64,000 nucleotides of DNA from Kryptolebias marmoratus (Eukaryota > Chordata > Actinopteri > Cyprinodontiformes > Rivulidae), in assembly GCF_001649575.2 (NCBI RefSeq), contig NC_051452.1, positions 1,336,089-1,400,088 on the forward strand. The letters are read 5' to 3'. Under the pieces are notes generated by a model. It saw nothing but the letters and a program-made list of their open reading frames with translations, made no database searches and was not told the DNA's origin. This document shows, one piece after another, positions 23,771 to 34,800 of this stretch. The position numbers and the translations under genes were made by a program. Every line of letters begins with the position of its first letter. Position 1 is the stretch's first letter.

Positions 23771-24652
23771 NNNNNNNNNNNNNNNNNNNNNNNNNNNNNN
23801 NNNNNNNNNNNNNNNNNNNNNNNNNNNNNNNNNNNNNNNNNNNNNNNNNNNNNNNNNNNNNNNNNNNNNNNNNNNNNNNNNNNNNNNNNNNNNNNNNNNN
23901 NNNNNNNNNNNNNNNNNNNNNNNNNNNNNNNNNNNNNNNNNNNNNNNNNNNNNNNNNNNNNNNNNNNNNNNNNNNNNNNNNNNNNNNNNNNNNNNNNNNN
24001 NNNNNNNNNNNNNNNNNNNNNNNNNNNNNNNNNNNNNNNNNNNNNNNNNNNNNNNNNNNNNNNNNNNNNNNNNNNNNNNNNNNNNNNNNNNNNNNNNNNN
24101 NNNNNNNNNNNNNNNNNNNNNNNNNNNNNNNNNNNNNNNNNNNNNNNNNNNNNNNNNNNNNNNNNNNNNNNNNNNNNNNNNNNNNNNNNNNNNNNNNNNN
24201 NNNNNNNNNNNNNNNNNNNNNNNNNNNNNNNNNNNNNNNNNNNNNNNNNNNNNNNNNNNNNNNNNNNNNNNNNNNNNNNNNNNNNNNNNNNNNNNNNNNN
24301 NNNNNNNNNNNNNNNNNNNNNNNNNNNNNNNNNNNNNNNNNNNNNNNNNNNNNNNNNNNNNNNNNNNNNNNNNNNNNNNNNNNNNNNNNNNNNNNNNNNN
24401 NNNNNNNNNNNNNNNNNNNNNNNNNNNNNNNNNNNNNNNNNNNNNNNNNNNNNNNNNNNNNNNNNNNNNNNNNNNNNNNNNNNNNNNNNNNNNNNNNNNN
24501 NNNNNNNNNNNNNNNNNNNNNNNNNNNNNNNNNNNNNNNNNNNNNNNNNNNNNNNNNNNNNNNNNNNNNNNNNNNNNNNNNNNNNNNNNNNNNNNNNNNN
24601 NNNNNNNNNNNNNNNNNNNNNNNNNNNNNNNNNNNNNNNNNNNNNNNNNNNN

Positions 24653-24964
24653 TGTAATCATGGAACATAAACGCATCGGCAAACACTTTGTGTCTGCAAA
24701 ACATGTGAGGAGAGCTGCAGACCAGGGACAATCCAGAAATGCTCATGAATGTCAGTTTAGAAGCTATCAAAGTTCTCAAATAAAGCAGCTTTTGAGAATG
24801 TCAATGTTTGTTGGGAATTATATTACAAAACTAGGAAGTAATTTTGGTTTAAATATTAAAAGTTATGGTTGTTTATTGATTTTAGTATAAAAAAAACAGC
24901 AACTTTTAGAAAAATGCCTCGTGAAATCAAGCATTTTAGCCGCAACGAAATCCTGGAGGGACTG
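24653..24964 (+). mobile_element. hAT-like element, copy C (3' half)
   Basis: It emerges from the gap inside the ORF shared by this family (MEHKRIGKHFVSAKH, then VRRAADQGQSRNAHECQF, open to 24890). It ends with cgaaatcctggagggactg, the best-preserved right terminus in the window. The left half is in the gap. Confidence 0.7.
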
Positions 24965-24966
24965 AT

Positions 24967-25070
24967 TAGATGTTTCCCTAATTTGACACACCTGATTTGA
25001 ATGACTGAGCGATTACCAGGCTTAAACCTGCAGGATGGTGGCCCTCCAGGACCAGGATTGGACACCCCTG
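24967..25070 (+). mobile_element. hAT-type MITE end fragment
   Basis: Sequence of the common fish form 'cacacctgatttgaatgac ... gtggccctccaggaccagg attggacacccctg', ending in a CCCCTG terminus. It abuts hAT-like copy C, so one was probably inserted next to or into the other. Confidence 0.55.
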
Positions 25071-25289
25071 GTCTAGAGTAACGGCAGGTTTACGAGAAAA
25101 GCGGTAACGGTGCAGGACTTTAGAGGAAGCAGCATGTGACGACTTCCTCTTAATTCCTTTACACAACGCAGACGTCCACACACACACACCCACAACACAA
25201 CCCCTTCCCCTCCCCCGATAACCATCAGTTTTAAAAACTTTACATTTCGCTTTCTTAAATGACAAACGCAGTGATCAGACTTAAAAACA

Positions 25290-26232
25290 GTTTTTAATTC
25301 CAAAAGTTAATAGATTTGTCTTCTAATCCACAGTTTCCTGAAATCTATCCCGACGCCCCGGGAGAGACGGGGTCCTTTTTAAAAAATAAATATTCTCTTT
25401 GTTGTTTTTCTTCCCTCATAAAATAATAAAACCTTCAAATAAATATATAGCTTTAACTTTACACTGAGCAGTGTTGGAATTAGAAAATATTTCATTTTTT
25501 TTGTTTTTTTTCCCCATATAAGCTCACTGTACAATTTACAAATGGAAGGGCTCCGATCGGTAGATGACATGAAGGCTGATGCACATTCTTGACCCATTCT
25601 TTGAAATGTGCTCATCAAGGTGCCTCTGGCATGGCGGGAAACCTTTCACAGTTGGAAGCTATATATATATAATATATATATATACAAAAATAAACTAACT
25701 TTCTATTATACAAACCCATTTTTGATACTTCCTACGTTACAGACGGTTAGTAACCGGAGTCTGCTTTTAGAATATTAACTGTATCAAATGTTAAACAATA
25801 TCAGGGCACTTGAGTGAAGCCTTGTTTTTTCTTTTTTTAAAAGAATAAAACAGTAGTTGGATATGTCGTCATGTTTTAGCGATTGGAGTGCTTGTTTTGG
25901 TTTACCTTTTCCGTCAATCTGAACTGAAAGTTGCCAATTTTTAAATAATTTTTCTAAAACCTGAAGGATGGCTCTAGTCGTGCAACCATACGCGTATGAG
26001 TTCAGTCTGCGGGGGGGGGGGGGNNNNNNNNNNNNNNNNNNNNNNNNNNNNNNNNNNNNNNNNNNNNNNNNNNNNNNNNNNNNNNNNNNNNNNNNNNNNN
26101 NNNNNNNNNNNNNNNNNNNNNNNNNNNNNNNNNNNNNNNNNNNNNNNNNNNNNNNNNNNNNNNNNNNNNNNNNNNNNNNNNNNNNNNNNNNNNNNNNNNN
26201 NNNGGGGGTCTTTTTCATTGTTAAGCGTCGGT
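25290..26232 (-). other. spry2: Probable spry2 3'UTR
   Basis: Downstream of the spry2 stop on the minus strand. The part 25373-25900 is AT-rich, unique-looking and carries AUUUA-type elements (atatatttatttgaagg on the minus strand) and an (AT)n run near 25660-25684. These are features of unstable, inducible mRNAs such as Sprouty transcripts. No AATAAA was found; an ATTAAA lies near 25290, so the 3' end is uncertain. A G-run and the gap 26024-26203 fall inside this UTR. Confidence 0.5.
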
Positions 26233-27213
26233 CTACGTCGGCGTGTCCATCTTGTGGTGGTGGCGCGCGGCGGAGGCGGAGTCTTTGCACCGGCAGCCGG
26301 GCCGCGTGGCCCGGTCGTAGCAGAGCTGGCACGCCGCCGCGCAGGCCTTCGCCGGGAGGTAGCACAGCAGGCAGGGGAAGACCAAGGACAGCAATGAGAC
26401 GGTGGCCCAGCGGGCGCAGCAGTGCAACTGCGAGCACGAGAAGGGCTTGTCGGAGCACGTGTCCTCGTCGTCGCTGGAGCAGTGGTAGAAGAGGCCCTTG
26501 ACGCAGCAGGCGCACGTCAGGTGGTCCACGGCGCTGTTCGCCGAGCAAACGCACCGCCGGCCGCACATCCAGCAGGACGGGAGCGCCCGCGGCCGGCTGC
26601 AGTTGGCGCACCTGCACCGTTGGCATTCCCCGCATTTGTCGGCGTGTTTGCCTCCGTCCGCGGCGGCCGAGCTGCCCGGCGTGACCCCCACCACCCTGCC
26701 CGCTTCGTTCAGGGGCTTCAGCTCCTCCGAATTCGGCTCCGAGCGTTTTGGCTGGACCCTGATGATCTGATCGCCGTTCGCCGGGACGGAGTTGGCGCTC
26801 CCCTCGCTGGTCCCGATGGCGCCTGGCGTGACCCCCACGCTGGAGGACTGCAACGAGTCTTCCCTGGAAGACGAGGAGCTGCTGGTGTTTTCATGCAGAG
26901 CCAAGGAACGCAGGTTGTGGAGGTTCTGACGCCTCTCTTCCAGAGTCCCAACCAAATCAGTCTTCCTGGGAGCACCTGTCGGTCCGTCCGTGTATTCATT
27001 GCTGCTGCCGGTTGTCCTGATCTGATCCAGGGACAGCAGCGGCGGAGTCTGCGACCGCTGCCCGCTGTTCAGCCCAGAATCTACCGACCCATCGGCGCTC
27101 TGCAGAGGCCTCCCGTTGTCATGCAGCGCACTCGACGATCCCGCCGCCGACCCCCCGTGGAGCCCTCCTCCGCCGCCGCCGCTGCCGCTGCCGCTCTGAC
27201 TTCCAGAATCCAT
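26233..27213 (-). CDS. spry2: Sprouty homolog 2 (receptor tyrosine kinase signalling inhibitor)
   Basis: Intracellular membrane-associated antagonist of FGF/EGF receptor-RAS-ERK signalling. Complete single-exon CDS, 326 aa plus stop (cta at 26233-26235). Seen: NEYTDGP at 72-78, the Tyr-74 site that in the family is phosphorylated and binds CBL; a Ser-rich motif SSSSSSREDSL at 111-121; IIRVQPK at 150-156; and a Cys-rich Sprouty domain at about 194-309 with CVKGLFYHC, CARW, CLLCYLPAK and RPGCRCK. The runs IIRVQPK, ELKPLNE and CCVKGLFYHCSSDDED are closest to SPRY2 rather than SPRY1 or SPRY4, and the ndfip2 neighbour agrees. Start: ATG at 27213 (MDSGSQSGSG, context gagATGG) aligns with the family start. 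An upstream in-frame ATG at 27324 lies beyond a likely splice acceptor at 27263. Odd points: a Gly/Ser-rich N-terminus, GVTPG present twice (127-131, 176-180), and a C-terminus (RHHHKMDTPT) lacking the PxxPR motif that binds GRB2 in human SPRY2. It could be a diverged copy of a duplicated spry2. Confidence 0.92.
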   Translation of the reverse strand: MDSGSQSGSGSGGGGGGLHGGSAAGSSSALHDNGRPLQSADGSVDSGLNSGQRSQTPPLLSLDQIRTTGSSNEYTDGPTGAPRKTDLVGTLEERRQNLHNLRSLALHENTSSSSSSREDSLQSSSVGVTPGAIGTSEGSANSVPANGDQIIRVQPKRSEPNSEELKPLNEAGRVVGVTPGSSAAADGGKHADKCGECQRCRCANCSRPRALPSCWMCGRRCVCSANSAVDHLTCACCVKGLFYHCSSDDEDTCSDKPFSCSQLHCCARWATVSLLSLVFPCLLCYLPAKACAAACQLCYDRATRPGCRCKDSASAARHHHKMDTPT

Positions 27214-27263
27214 CTCGGGACTGAAGCGCCTCTCTGGCCGACAGGGGACACATCTGAAGTCCT
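27214..27263 (-). other. spry2: spry2 5'UTR part of coding exon and splice acceptor
   Basis: Reading the minus strand, tgtcccgtcttctccgacag (AG at 27263-27262) is a good acceptor with a pyrimidine-rich tract. About 48 bases of 5'UTR would then precede the ATG. Vertebrate SPRY2 genes typically have a noncoding first exon, which fits. Inferred from sequence only. Confidence 0.5.
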
Positions 27264-29999
27264 GTCGGAGAAGACGGGACAGTTTATAGCAGCGCGAATG
27301 ACCATGCAAATGACCGCCATGCAAATCGCAACGGACGGACTGCTATGAAAATGAGCCTCGGGCACACACACTGACGCACCGGTTCGAACTCCGGAGTATC
27401 CGGAGCCAACGCCACAGCAGCTCTTTGTGCGCCGTCAGAAAACAGGAAAAAATCTGTTTGCCCGAGGCTGCTGCGAGCTCCACAGCCCGGCTTTATGTTT
27501 ACACCGCTATCCCAGCTGAATGCAGATGCTTTCCTAGAGGCTGTTGGTTTTTTTTTTTTTTTTTTTTTTTGGGGGGGGGGGACGGACTTTCTGCTCCCTT
27601 GAATTCATTAATACCCATTACTCAAAAGAGGAGAAATCGCACAAAAGGTTAGAGGCCATCGCGCAGAACATGAGGGTGAAATATCCTCACTGGGCCTGTT
27701 GGAACTCTTATCAAGGCGTAAACACGCAAAGAAGGAACTTGATTCACTACTTTCTGCGTCTCCAGCCCCCGCTTGTTTACTCTCGAGTCAGTTCTCCAGT
27801 TAGGCGAAACAAGCCGACGGAATAGATGTGCAGCTAAACGGGGGGAGTCAACACTTCCTCCCTACTAAAGACTGCAAACGCCGGGGGGATCAAAGTTCAG
27901 GGGTTTTTTGTTTTTTTTTTTTGCCTGTGGGGTTTATTGAGTGTTGGAAGTAAGAAAGAGACGGTGGGGGGGGGTTGGCTACGTACGGTTGAGGCACGAA
28001 GAAGGCCGAATCCGTCTGAGGTTTGGGGTAAAAAACAAATCCAGGACTGTGGACTGCTTCATTCCCTGACTACAGGCTTTAGCTTCCGGCTTAGAATCTG
28101 GGAATAACGTCACGCCCATCTTAACCCCGCCCCCTCGTTCTTGTTGGAAAGCCAGCTCCGTTAAAACACGTGATCGCTACACGACATCAACTTGGACCGA
28201 ATTAACAAGATACGAACCCACGCACGAGGCAGCCATGCTGGATTTTCAGGTGAAGCCATTGACTTTGGGAAAAGGGGGCAGGCTTTTTTTTTTTTTGTTG
28301 TTGTTTTTGTTTTTTCTCACCCGAGGACTAACGGAACCCATCCTTAACGTGGTTCTAACCCACCCCTACGCCAACATTAAAGTAGGATCTCACCCGGCCG
28401 AAATCGCCGGCAGTCCAAAAATCGAAAACTGAAAGAACAAACGACGGATTTCCCTTCGTGTTTGCGACCGGTGGGCCGTGTCCGTAATTTCAAACGGCCA
28501 GTTTTAATAAAATCTGCACGGCTCGCAAAACTGCATGATGTCGTCACCCATCTTCCACCCACCGTGGCATTTAGTCTCCCGGAAGATGCGCAGATTTGGA
28601 CCGTGTGGTTTTTAGACCTGGATATTTGCCCGAGACCCTTCATTGCCGACTGCTCTGAAGACGGGCTGGAAACAAAACTCGGATGGGTTCAAGACGACAT
28701 TTGAGGCTGTGGCGCCCAGACTGTGATCCTCCGCGACTCGTGAGGAAGTCTGAGATTCACCGCCACCGTTTCGTGGCCTTCTGGACACAAACGTCAGCCA
28801 GCTGGTCGTAGCCTGGCCTCGCGAACCTGGCAACGAACCAAAAGGGATATTTCAGAGCTAGGACCTCGTCTAAATGTGATGCGGACCAATTTCTGCATCG
28901 GCAGCTAGCTGTAGCACGCAGCCTGGAGCCCTTTCTGCGGAGATTTCGTAGCTCCGTGGAGTTTAACGGTTGCGGAGACCCCTAAGGTGGATGAAACAGA
29001 GCCTGTGAAAACTAGGCCGGCCCACTCGGGCGAGTCGTTTACGAGTCACTGCGGTCCAACGGGACCCGCTTCCAGAGCAGCCTTCAGACTTCACGGCACG
29101 TACTTGGTGACCTTTATTCAGGCATAAATGTTCTGACACCATTACGGGAAAAAGAAGGGTTGCACTGGAAGTGCTATGGCTAGCTGCCGTCGCCGCTATT
29201 TGCGCTCGAACGAATCCCGTTCTGCACGAGACGTTCAATCGGCAGCAACCTCCACTTCATTGACCTCCACTTCCTCAAAAAACATCGTCACTGTTCGAGG
29301 AAACGTTTTCGCAGAGCCCCCTTTTTTAAAATGTCTGAAACATCCTTTATACTCGCCGCCGTCGCCCCAGCATGTGGGTCGTTTATAGCGTTAGTGTAGA
29401 AGCGGCGACGTGTTCACGAGGACAGTTTTTGGAAACGACAAAAATGTTTTGGAAATAAACGCATTTCCATCTACTTAGTTTCTACTAAAACGCTGTTTTT
29501 TAAAAATTATTTTTATTTTGTTTAAGGGACTTCAAGGGGAGAACGACGCTGGTTAATCGGCTTATTAACCTAAAAACAAAAAAACTGCTGGTACGTAATC
29601 GATCACCAACCAGGAAGATGAAGCACTCTTCTATATATTATTTCTTATATATCTTATTTTATTTTATTTCGTAAAATAAAAGCTACAGCTTGAAAACAAA
29701 ACAAATCAATTAACGGCGTACACCGGCCACCAGCTGTGCTGATTGAGCTCGAATCAGAGGCCCGACGGGATGCTCCGGAGAGGCCGCTTCTGGCCCTCGG
29801 GCCGTGCTTTTATTCCCAAACATCCATTAAAGTAAGGAAACCGGCTCGGAACGCCCTTCGGTTATGTTACAAGGCATCTTCGAGGGGTTTTGGAGACTTT
29901 AGGGAGGGAGCAGCGTTTAGTTTTATAAGTGGCGTTAAGTCGAGCTTTTATTTTGAAATGCTCAGAGCCCGTATAAAAGCAATAATGTGTCCCACTCAC
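27264..29999 (-). other. spry2: Inferred spry2 intron 1
   Basis: About 2.7 kb between the candidate donor at 29999 and acceptor at 27263 (minus strand). It includes two octamer motifs near 27304-27326, poly-T and poly-G runs near 27549-27583, and one copy of the short repeat core at 29167-29210. No coding evidence. The minus- and plus-strand open frames here are not supported by any family. Confidence 0.4.
27304..27326. promoter_or_regulatory. Pair of octamer (ATGCAAAT) motifs
   Basis: ATGCAAAT occurs at 27304-27311 and again at 27319-27326, spaced 15 bp start to start, within about 100 bp of the spry2 coding start. These are consensus POU-factor sites. Function is inferred. Confidence 0.4.
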
Positions 30000-30520
30000 C
30001 GTGCTTTCCGCCCTCCTGCTCCCGTTTGTTGCAAATAAAATCCGAGTTTGTTTCCCCCCCCCCAGACTGAGAGCTTCTCTCCTCCTCCCACAGTTCAGTT
30101 TCCGACAGCAGCTCCTCTCCTCTCCTTATTTATTTATTTAGTTCCTTTTTTCTTTAGTTTGAAAAATAAAAGCACGCGGAAAATCCTTCAAACAGACAAA
30201 ATAAATGAAGAAGAAGCCGGAGTTTGGCGAGCAGAGAGGAGTGACGTTCAAGAGGCGAGCTGCAGAACTTCGGAGTGTTTTTTCTTTTTTTTTTTCTTCT
30301 TCTTCTTCGTCGTCGTTGTCTTCTCTCTCTTTCCTGAGTGAAGGTCGAGATTTGGGCCACACATGGCGTCAAGCTGAAAGGGGAGGAGGAGGAGGAAGGA
30401 GCGGGGAGGGGACGGGGTGCTTGTTGTTGCAGCGGATGTGTCGCATCCGGCACCCGGCCATTGGCTGCCGGCGAGCCGCCGCGAGGAGGAGGAGAAGAAG
30501 AGGAAGGCGGGCGATAGCGT
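30000..30520 (-). promoter_or_regulatory. spry2: Candidate spry2 promoter and noncoding exon 1
   Basis: On the minus strand, ggaaagcacg|gtgagtggg gives a strong splice donor with the exon ending at 30000. Upstream of that exon, 30380-30520 is rich in CpG and GC and contains a CCAAT box (minus strand, 30460-30464) within ggcagccaatggccgg. A noncoding first exon from roughly 30400 to 30000, joined to the acceptor at 27263, would give the usual SPRY2 gene layout. The start site itself is not visible. A purine/pyrimidine-skewed stretch with a TTC/GAA run lies at 30290-30320. Confidence 0.45.
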
Positions 30521-30889
30521 TATTGTGGCAAAATGACTCGCTCAGGAAGAATTTGGCTATTTATGCATTTAATATAAATGCATAAATAAACTTACAACTG
30601 AAATAACCACTTTTGCAAAACAAATAACTTAAAAACGGTGACATGTGGGCCGAGAAACTGTGCTCAGGGTTGCATAAACAATCTTATTTATTTATTTATT
30701 TATTTTGCATAAATCTCAGAAACTTGCACTGCATGATAATCATTGTGTTAAAAAAGAAAAATACCCCTCAATAATCAGCTTTTCTGCATTGAACAGTAAA
30801 GAATCAGTTTAATCGCCTACAGCTCCCTCTGCTGGCTGTCTGGAGTCACTGCATCGCATCGGTTCAACCCATTTACAGTGTTGTGGATC
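30521..30889. other. Intergenic, simple repeats
   Basis: An AT-rich stretch with an (ATTT)n run near 30684-30705. A 'ctccctctgctggctgtct' motif near 30820-30843 resembles the ends of common fish repeats. No gene. Confidence 0.4.
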
Positions 30890-31890
30890 CGTCTCGGGCT
30901 AAATGGCCGTAACTTCATGAGTTTTACAGATAATGAGATAGAATTTGGTGTGGTAGTAGCTGAGAGTCATTCACGGCAAATAATCCGAGCGCTACCCATC
31001 GCGTGGCTTGTGCTTTTATAATTTTAGCGTCAACTGTTAGCGAAACGTCTCGTTGATGGGTGTACATCCGCAGCTGATTAAAGCCAGAATTGTTCTGCTT
31101 CTAACAGTTTTTACTTATTAAATGATTTGTTTTGGGGCTTAAATTAACTCAAAATGGCAGATGTTACTCGCCCTTTTTCGGCGATCGGTTACGAAAATCA
31201 TCCGGCTACAGGTCGGGATATCTCGGCCCCTAATTTCGCTTCGACACTCGGCTACTCGTCGACATTGGAACGTAAACAAACGACCTGGAATTGTTGGCAA
31301 CAAAACCCGACTCGCTCATTTCTCACAAACAACGCGGCACACATTTGGCAGGGAATGATGCAAACTTCGTGGTTATATTTTACCGTTGATGAACCGGAAT
31401 AATCCAAATTATAAACATTGAAAAACTCCAATTCAAGATGGCCACCAGAGCTCATCAACATTAGCCTGTAACTCAGTCAGTTTTGCACATATTAAGCTAA
31501 AATTTGGCGATGTAACGGAGTCATTCACAATAACTAATAATAAAAATGCTAATTTTATTTTTTTGCCCTCAACTATTAGCAAAAACAAAAGAAATTTTGG
31601 ATGTTTGAACAGCTTAAATCACTAAAAGTCATATAAAAGCACTTCAAAGGAATGCTTTGCATCTTTTATCGCGTCTGTTAGCAAAATATCTTGACGATCG
31701 ATGATAGCATTTTAATGAGACTTTCACAAAGTAACTGCCGGACGTACGCCTACAGCTGATTAGCTCGTGGAGTCGGCTTGATTCAAGGTGGCCGCTGCAG
31801 CAAACCGAACTCGTGGCCGTAACTTGGTCGGTTTTACAGAGAGCTGAAATTTGGCGCGGCAGTAGCCGAGAGTCAAACGGTCACAGAGCG
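30890..31890. repeat. Cluster of degenerate copies of one dispersed repeat
   Basis: At least three diverged copies follow each other. Shared phrases are 'gtaactcagtcagttttgcac', 'gagctgaaatttggygyrg', 'gtagtagctgagagtcattc', 'agcaaaatatcttgacg', 'gtacatccgcagctgatta' and 'caagatggccgc'. They lie at about 30900-31100, 31430-31560 and 31670-31880. Fragments also appear at 9445, 15163, 18060, 20270 and 34570. It looks like an old tandem or multi-unit DNA repeat of fishes; I do not know its name. Confidence 0.6.
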
Positions 31891-34800
31891 CCGTGGTGGT
31901 GTTTTTCTTCTTGTTTTTAAAAAGAAATGGCTTTTAATTTGAAAAATGCAACAATTAAAAAGCCATTTAAAAAAAAAAAAATCTTGCAGCTAATCTGGAA
32001 AAATTTGCATAGTCGTTGCAAAGTGACAGCCAACACAATAAATAATAAAAAAATATTTAAATATAACTAATATCTAAGAATGATTACAAAAAAAAAGGTA
32101 CAAGATGCTGTTTTCCTGTTCCGTTTGGCCTCAGCTGATGTGGAGCCTTGTAGAGCAGCGCCCCCGTGTGGACACATCCGGGAACTGCAGGCGATTATCT
32201 CCAGAGAAGAGCCGAGGCCCAGAAAATAACCTTTCTGATCGGCTTAAACTCTTTAACAACAACTTTTTTTAAATTATTATTATTAATTCAACCCTCTAGG
32301 TAAATGTGTAAATAAATGAACACATGAACAGAAAATATTTATTTATTTACCGAAGTAAGATACTCAAACTGAGTGACATCCATATTTTTTTCTATCGCAC
32401 AGAAATGATATTTTCCCACAGCCCAGAAAACGAATATTTCCTAATTGTGGACAAACTTCTAGGGAAAATATCGTTTTCCGATACTCATTTTAAGCAGTTT
32501 ATTTCAAACAAATGATCGTTATTTTTTGTTTTTGTGTGTGGTTTATAATACAGAGGGTTATGAGCTACGGTGTCAAGCCTCAAATGCGTTTTTCAACAAC
32601 CCCAGTGAATCCGGTAAGGCTCAGATTTCCTGAACACATCGTCTCCTTTTAATACCTTGAGCGTGAGAATATCTGGATAGGATTTTGGCTCATACCTGAG
32701 TGGACGGGTATCCTATACTTTGGGGCACATCGTGCAGTTTTTTAAATTTCTGTCGGGGTTCCATGCAGTCAAACGCTACAGGTGTTTACGGGCTGCTTTC
32801 CCGCTCAAACCAAGTTCGACTCGTCTGGAGATTTAAGCAATCAAGGAACCTTGGAAATGGGATTACGTCCCCAGCACAGAAAGTTAATTAACATCTGAAG
32901 CACTCTAAAGTGATTGCAAAGTAACAAATTTCATTTCATCCCCCCCGCCGCCCCCGCCCAAGATCTCCGACACGGCTTCACAATGGAGGCCGAGTTGATT
33001 GAATTTAGCTCCTAACATCAGCCACGTGCGCCAAAGGGGAGTCCTTTGGAGTCCTGGGAGTCTGGTCGGCAGCTCCAGAGGCCTCCGCCGTCCGCCAGAG
33101 GCGACGGCCTGTCTCTTCCGCCCCCGGAATACCCGAGCAGCCATTTTCCCATAACCGACGAGATGGTCATTACGACCTCAAGATGGTTGAATGTAACACA
33201 AGAAAAGCATCCTCGTGCCTTTTTTTTGAGCGTTAAAGTCTTTAAAAGCTTTCGTTTTTGAACACCGATGGTACGCTACACCAGCGCCAGTACCACCACA
33301 ACAAAGTATTAGAACATGGACGTTTCTGCCTGGATAATAAGGCCTTAGAGCAGGGGGGGGGGGTCAAACATCCGCTGTCCTGCTCCAACACGGTTTATAT
33401 GAATGTTGATTCAAAACACAAGATTTTAGCAGAGATTTCACCTTTTTATCAAATACCAGTGAGGTGTTGGAGTTTTGGAGCTGGACCAGTTCTAGTGCGA
33501 TACGGATGTAAAAAAAGTGCTGAAGTGGCCCTTTATTGAGGTTTCAGGAATCAGATGAAGGTTTCACAGATCACACACTTGGTTTTAAATGTTCTGCAAT
33601 CAGTGCAGAATAATCTGCTCCAGGTTTGAAGTGTCTAGGTGTTGTAGTTTTTTAACTAGNNNNNNNNNNNNNNNNNNNNNNNNNNNNNNNNNNNNNNNNN
33701 NNNNNNNNNNNNNNNNNNNNNNNNNNNNNNNNNNNNNNNNNNNNNNNNNNNNNNNNNNNNNNNNNNNNNNNNNNNNNNNNNNNNNNNNNNNNNNNNNNNN
33801 NNNNNNNNNNNNNNNNNNNNNNNNNNNNNNNNNNNNNNNNNNNNNNNNNNNNNNNNNNNNNNNNNNNNNNNNNNNNNNNNNNNNNNNNNNNNNNNNNNNN
33901 NNNNNNNNNNNNNNNNNNNNNNNNNAGTAAGGTAGCAAAGCTGCGCTCTTCTTCGTAGACATTGAGTTTGGCTGCAGCTGCACACAGTTGCAGCGCCTCC
34001 TACAGGAAACTGGTGGAGCTACGCAGAGAACCACGCCGTTCAAAAGCCTTGTTTGGATTCATGTTTTTATACTGAGGTCCGGACCTCGGGGTCCTCAGTG
34101 GGAGCTACGGCCCTGGGTCCAAATGTGTCGGACTGCCGGGGACTCCACTCTGAGCTTTTCTGCACTTCCATAGAACGGATCGGCTTTTGGGCAGAATGAA
34201 TTTTAAAACGCCCAGGACTTGAAAGCGGACGACGCGAGGAGGAGGAGGCCTACTCGTGCTCCGCCGTTCCGGTCTGATTAGCCTTAACGCAGCACCGCTA
34301 TTGATTAGCTGGCGGTGCTCGAGTTTCGAGACGAGAGCCCGATAATGGACAGATAATTGCCCACAGCGCCGGATCAAGACGGCGTCTGATTGGAGCTGAA
34401 TCCGACGGAATGAAGTTTGGCGTCTCACGTCACGTACAAGGACCTGAATGCACAGGGAACGTGACGGCTCGAGTGATTGCTCTCGTAGCTTTGATTAGAG
34501 AGGCTCTTTTCTTTAACAAGTCTAAACGCTCCTTGCTTTCTAGACCGACGCGGAAATCTGTCTCGACCGACACAAAACTGGCTACAACTCAGTCACTTTT
34601 TACAGTGTATCGAGCTGAAAAACGTGGTTTGCATCTTTCCAAATTACAGCCTCGGCAGGATCAATAAAGCTTCGATGTATTTACCAGACCAAGTCAGGCG
34701 TCGCAGTTTGAAATACCGGATTTATGAGCTGTTTTTGGGGTCTTATTCGCACTTTTTCCAGTGGATTATCTTAATTCTGTTTGGCCTACGCCCGGAGAAG

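Noticed and set aside
25660..25684. (AT)n run as a regulatory hairpin
   Set aside because: A simple microsatellite in the 3'UTR; no specific structure can be argued.
26233..27213. Calling the gene spry4 because NDFIP1 and SPRY4 are neighbours
   Set aside because: The neighbour is ndfip2, and the motifs IIRVQPK and CCVKGLFYHCSSDDED match SPRY2.
27214..27324. 37-residue N-terminal extension of spry2 from the ATG at 27324
   Set aside because: The extension is not part of the Sprouty family start and is crossed by a likely splice acceptor at 27263. ATG 27213 fits the family.
26422..27348. Plus-strand 308-codon frame over spry2
   Set aside because: Antisense shadow of the GC-rich spry2 coding exon.
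27376..27398. GGTTCGAACTCCGG, like a tRNA T-loop
   Set aside because: No A-box or clover-leaf arms around it on either strand.
30154..30453. Open frames of 74-126 codons in the TTC/GAA-rich tract
   Set aside because: Low-complexity runs of Ser, Arg, Glu and Lys caused by the simple repeat; more likely spry2 5'UTR or promoter.
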